Part shown: one piece after another, positions 36,799 through 39,294 of the stretch | Numbering within the stretch: position 1 is the stretch's first letter | Layout: each line of letters begins with the position of its first letter | The notes under the pieces: generated by a model | What the model saw: the letters and a program-made list of their open reading frames with translations, nothing else | What the model was told of the DNA's origin: nothing | The model's database searches: none | Source: Lachnospiraceae bacterium | Lineage (GTDB): Bacteria; Bacillota; Clostridia; Lachnospirales; Lachnospiraceae | Direction: 5' to 3' | Length of the DNA: 39,294 nucleotides | NCBI GenBank assembly: GCA_015057165.1 | Contig: SVEY01000019.1 | Coordinates: 1 to 39,294, forward strand | Made by a program: the position numbers and the translations under genes

Positions 36799-37074
36799 AT
36801 GAGAAAAGAATTATTAAAGGGATTAACTGATGAGCAAATAAAAAAAGTTGAAGAATGTAAGAATTCTGATGAGATATTAGCGCTTGCCAAGGAAGAAGGA
36901 GTAGTGCTAAACGATGAGCAGCTTGAGGCAGTATCAGGTGGCGGATGCTTTGGAGGTGGTGATTATACTTGCCCAAAATGTGGTGCAACTGGTGATGATG
37001 TTGTCTATACCCCAAGCAGTCACTATCATGACCATTGCTACTGTGAAAAATGTAAGCATAGGTGGAGTGTATAA
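36799..37074 (+). CDS. Nif11-type leader peptide with zinc-ribbon core (orphan RiPP-like precursor)
   Basis: A 91-residue protein. Residues 1-48 are a Nif11/double-glycine leader: KGLTDEQIKKVEEC, SDEILALAKEEGVVLNDEQ and LEAVSGG, with the Gly-Gly cut site at 47-48. The remaining 43 residues start GCFGGG and contain CPKCGATGDD (C58, C61) and CYCEKCKHRWSV (C80, C82, C85), which look like a TFIIS-style zinc ribbon. AGGAGG at 36785-36790 fits ATG 36799, not the ATG at 36793. No lanthionine synthetase, radical SAM maturase or peptidase-ABC exporter is nearby. It may be a RiPP precursor processed by distant enzymes, or a small zinc protein that kept the leader. The leader call is firm, the product is not. 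Confidence 0.8.
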   Translation: MRKELLKGLTDEQIKKVEECKNSDEILALAKEEGVVLNDEQLEAVSGGGCFGGGDYTCPKCGATGDDVVYTPSSHYHDHCYCEKCKHRWSV

Positions 37075-37138
37075 TAAGGTAAGAAAGCAGGAGCCTTTTG
37101 CCATATAATCACAAATACTTAAAATAACCAATTTTTAC

Positions 37139-37167
37139 TTGATATATATTACGATATTATGTAAAAT
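37139..37167 (+). promoter_or_regulatory. yajC promoter
   Basis: TTGATA (37139-37144), 17-base spacer, TAAAAT (37162-37167); transcription would start near 37174, with AGGAGG at 37190-37195 before ATG 37204. Confidence 0.75.
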
Positions 37168-37203
37168 GATGAATGGTATTTTAAGAAATAGGAGGATTAT
37201 CTA

Positions 37204-37644
37204 ATGGATTTTGGTTTATTATTAGATGCAACAGCTCAATCAGGCTTTGCTGGTTTCTTTGGTAAATATGGAATGATCATTATGATCGTTGGTTTATTTG
37301 TACTTATGTATTTCTTCATGATTCGTCCATCTAATAAGGAGAATCAGAGAAAGAATGCTATGCTTTCTAACATGGCAGTAGGAGATACAGTACTTACTTC
37401 AAGCGGATTCTATGGTGTTATTATTGACATAGGTGAAGAAGTTGTTATCGTTGAATTTGGTAGCAATAAGAACTGTCGTATTCCTATGCAGAAGTCTGCC
37501 ATTACTAGTGTAGAGAAGCCAGAAGATGCAGAAGCTAATGCTAAGGCTGCACAAGAGCGTAAGGAAGCTCAGGCTGCTAAAGAAGAAGCTAAGCGTAAGA
37601 AGAAAGAAGAACGTGAGGCTAAGAAGGCTAATAAGAATAAGTAA
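37204..37644 (+). CDS. yajC: Preprotein translocase subunit YajC
   Basis: A 146-residue single-span membrane protein associated with SecDF. The membrane helix is about residues 20-41 (YGMIIMIVGLFVLMYFFMI), followed by the signature RPSNKENQRKNAMLSNMAVGD and VLTSSGFYGVIIDI. The C-terminus from about residue 110 is a long Ala/Lys/Glu helix (AKAAQERKEAQAAKEEAKRK), longer than in E. coli. secD and secF are not in the window. It has its own promoter and ends just before a strong hairpin. Confidence 0.95.
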   Translation: MDFGLLLDATAQSGFAGFFGKYGMIIMIVGLFVLMYFFMIRPSNKENQRKNAMLSNMAVGDTVLTSSGFYGVIIDIGEEVVIVEFGSNKNCRIPMQKSAITSVEKPEDAEANAKAAQERKEAQAAKEEAKRKKKEEREAKKANKNK

Positions 37645-37669
37645 TTATTAGTTTAGAAGATTATAAAGG

Positions 37670-37726
37670 CTTTGCCTTAAGTTGCCAGTTAATATTTTTC
37701 TGGTGATTTTGAGGCGAAGTTTTTTT
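37670..37726 (+). terminator. Terminator hairpin between yajC and the permease, possible attenuator
   Basis: CTTTGCCT (37670-37677) pairs with AGGCGAAG (37712-37719), with inner CCAG/CTGG, then seven T (37720-37726). An alternative small hairpin AAGGC-TTT-GCCTT (37667-37679) overlaps the upstream arm and would compete with it. The permease ATG is only 22 bases after the T-run, too close for a promoter between them. Confidence 0.75.
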
Positions 37727-37747
37727 ATTACATTGTTTAGGTGTGTT

Positions 37748-39103
37748 ATGCTAGAGAAGATTTTTAAATTACAAAAGAATAAGACTAATGTTAAAACTGA
37801 ATTAGTGGCAGGCCTTACAACTTTTGTTACTATGGCATATATTCTTGCTGTTAATCCTACTATATTAAGTGAAACAGGAATGAATCCAGATGCTGTGTTT
37901 GTTGCTACGGCTTTAGCAGCAGGTGTAAGTACTATTCTTATGTCATTAATTGCTAATCTTCCATTTGCTTTAGCTCCAGGGTTAGGACTTAATGCTTATA
38001 TAACCTATGAGGTCTGTGGTGCTATGGGGATTCCCTGGCAGGTGGCATTAGTTGCTGTATTAATAGAAGCAGCAGTTTTTCTCGTATTGACACTTACGAA
38101 TGTTACAACATTTTTGTTTGAAGCTATTCCTAAGGATCTTGTCAAGGGACTTACTGTTGGAATTGGGCTTTTTATTGCATTTATAGGATTTCAGAAGGGT
38201 AAGGTTGTTGTTGCATCAGAGGATACATTAGTCAAAATCGTTGATTTTAATGATAATTTCTATACTGATGGTATATCAGCCCTACTGTGTCTTGTTGGAG
38301 TAATTGTAATTGGCATATTCTATACCAGAAAAGTAAGAGGTTCTATACTTATTGGTGTAGGAGTCTCCTGGGGACTTGGAATGTTGGCGCAGGTGGCAGG
38401 CCTTTATAAAGTTGGTGAAGGATATCCATCTGTAATACCTACAAAGTTTATTTTTGATGATTTTGCCAGCTTTACTGATTCTTTTGGTGCTTGTTTTGAT
38501 GTAGGCTTATCTAATATTAGTATTATAGATATTGTTTCAATTGTATTCTCGTTATTATTTGTTGACTTATTCAATGTAATGGGATCCCTTCTTGGATGTA
38601 CTGCGAACACATCAATGCTTGATGAAAATGGCAAGCTTCCTGCAATGAAGAGGGCACTTGTTGCTGATTCTCTTGGAAATGCTTTTGGGGCAATATGTGG
38701 AACTTCAACAACAACAGTCTATGTGGAGAGCTCTGCTGGTATAAATGAAGGTGGAAGAACAGGTCTTTCTACATGTGTTACAGGACTTTTGTTTCTTGTG
38801 TCATTAGTTATTGGACCAATTTTTATTGCAATACCGGGATTTGCTGTTGCTCCAGCTTTGATATTTGTGGGATTTCTAATGGCTATGAATGTAGTTGATA
38901 TTGACTTTAAGAATCCTTCAGAATCAATGCCAGCATATCTTTGTTTCATTTGTATGCCAGTTCTATATAGCATATCAGATGGAATTGGTGTAGGTGTAGT
39001 ATCATACGTTGTAATTAACCTTATTGCAGGAAAGTATAAGAAGATTAAGCCGCTTATGTATATTTTAGCAGGAATATTTGTACTTAAGTTTGCTTTGTTT
39101 TGA
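37748..39103 (+). CDS. NCS2-family purine permease (AzgA/PbuG type)
   Basis: A 451-residue membrane transporter for purine bases such as guanine, hypoxanthine or adenine, driven by proton symport. The N-terminal KTELVAGLTTFVTMAYILAV and LPFALAPGLGLNAYITY are typical of the AzgA branch, as are IPKDLVKGLTVGIGLFIAF and the later GTSTTTVYVESSAGINEGGR, which contributes to the substrate site. About 12-14 hydrophobic segments are present. ATG 37748 is chosen, with TAGGTG just upstream; a longer frame from 37682 would run through the terminator hairpin. No purine riboswitch consensus is seen upstream. Exact base specificity is unknown. Confidence 0.92.
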   Translation: MLEKIFKLQKNKTNVKTELVAGLTTFVTMAYILAVNPTILSETGMNPDAVFVATALAAGVSTILMSLIANLPFALAPGLGLNAYITYEVCGAMGIPWQVALVAVLIEAAVFLVLTLTNVTTFLFEAIPKDLVKGLTVGIGLFIAFIGFQKGKVVVASEDTLVKIVDFNDNFYTDGISALLCLVGVIVIGIFYTRKVRGSILIGVGVSWGLGMLAQVAGLYKVGEGYPSVIPTKFIFDDFASFTDSFGACFDVGLSNISIIDIVSIVFSLLFVDLFNVMGSLLGCTANTSMLDENGKLPAMKRALVADSLGNAFGAICGTSTTTVYVESSAGINEGGRTGLSTCVTGLLFLVSLVIGPIFIAIPGFAVAPALIFVGFLMAMNVVDIDFKNPSESMPAYLCFICMPVLYSISDGIGVGVVSYVVINLIAGKYKKIKPLMYILAGIFVLKFALF

Positions 39104-39141
39104 TTAATAGTCTTTGCGTTGTATTCATAAATTAGCAAATC

Positions 39142-39200
39142 CTATAAACTATCTCTTTCTCAACTGAGTAAACTCAATGTTTCGAAAGAGATGTTTATAG
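39142..39200. other. Long hairpin after the permease
   Basis: CTATAAAC-T-ATCTCTTTC (39142-39159) is complementary over 17 bp to GAAAGAGATGTTTATAG (39184-39200) with one bulged T. The 24-base loop holds GAGTAAACTC, able to form a small inner stem. No T-run follows, so it is not a classical terminator. Confidence 0.6.
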
Positions 39201-39223
39201 TATAAGAAATATACAAAGCTGAA

Positions 39224-39294
39224 GTAATCAGGAGATGTGCCTCGCCAACACATTGAGCGTAGCTCAGTTTGGAGAGGTGCATGCTCCTGATTAC
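39224..39294. other. Long multi-stem hairpin at the window end
   Basis: GTAATCAGGAG (39224-39234) pairs perfectly with CTCCTGATTAC (39284-39294). Inside, 39235-39243 pairs with 39274-39282 (two wobbles, one bulged G at 39283), CCAA with TTGG (39245-39248 with 39269-39272), and TGAGC (39254-39258) with GCTCA (39262-39266). The whole 71 bases fold into one nearly continuous hairpin. The sequence stops at the last base of the stem, so any T-run or following gene is not visible. Confidence 0.65.

Noticed and set aside
37645-37747. Purine riboswitch before the permease
   Set aside because: The conserved loop and junction bases of the purine aptamer are absent.
39254-39294. tRNA gene (GAGCGTAGCTCAGTTTGGAG resembles a D-arm)
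   Set aside because: No anticodon stem or T-arm can be built: bases after the D-arm-like part pair back with the upstream hairpin arm, and no loop with a proper anticodon context fits.

Overview
The window is a 39.3-kb piece of an AT-rich, low-GC Gram-positive (Firmicutes) chromosome, most likely from a Lachnospiraceae-type anaerobe. This rests on the chain rpsT/holA, lepA, hemW, hrcA-grpE-dnaK-dnaJ, prmA, rsmE, mtaB, ireB-ruvX-DUF1292, rnj, trmR-trhP, aroC, tgt, yajC, on AGGAGG ribosome sites, TTG starts and a perfect CIRCE operator. The sporulation genes gpr and spoIIP, which usually lie between rpsT and lepA in spore-formers, are absent, which suggests a non-sporulating lineage. The genus cannot be fixed from the sequence alone.

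Region 1 (1-5500) begins with the last 52 codons of comEC, then an accessory block: a 73-bp tandem repeat array (nine full copies), a PD-(D/E)XK nuclease-like gene, a second tandem repeat (38/39 bp, three copies), a decayed condensation-type acyltransferase gene, a membrane-anchored carboxylesterase, and an unusual fusion of a TcmP/LCMT-type methyltransferase with a STAS domain.

Region 2 (5500-15700) is the conserved core. rpsT and holA converge on a shared terminator. A pseudoknot-like holA leader and a 242-bp imperfect palindrome fill the gap before lepA. The palindrome encloses a three-way-junction RNA fold with two matching AGGA(C/U) loops. lepA-hemW follows, then the heat-shock operon hrcA-grpE-dnaK-dnaJ behind a housekeeping promoter and CIRCE.

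Region 3 (15700-22800) interrupts the usual dnaJ-prmA linkage. It holds a secreted lipase-like protein with an Ig-like tail, a reverse-strand SPFH / zinc-ribbon / TPM operon like B. subtilis ydjI-ydjG-ydjH (membrane stress), and a lipoprotein cell-wall amidase.

Region 4 (22800-39103) is dominated by translation, RNA modification and RNA decay: prmA, rsmE, a cysteine desulfurase paired with thiI, mtaB, ireB-ruvX-DUF1292, RNase J, trmR-trhP, then a lactonase-family protein, aroC-tgt, yajC and an AzgA-type purine permease. A reverse-strand HPr-like protein without the catalytic His sits between thiI and mtaB. A Nif11-type double-glycine leader peptide fused to a zinc-ribbon core sits between tgt and yajC. 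The last 190 bases hold two long hairpins, the second cut by the window end.

The best candidates for undescribed biology are the twin-loop palindromic element (7085-7326), the 73-bp array with its nuclease neighbour, the Nif11/zinc-ribbon peptide gene, the holA leader pseudoknot, and the hairpin that any permease transcript must cross.
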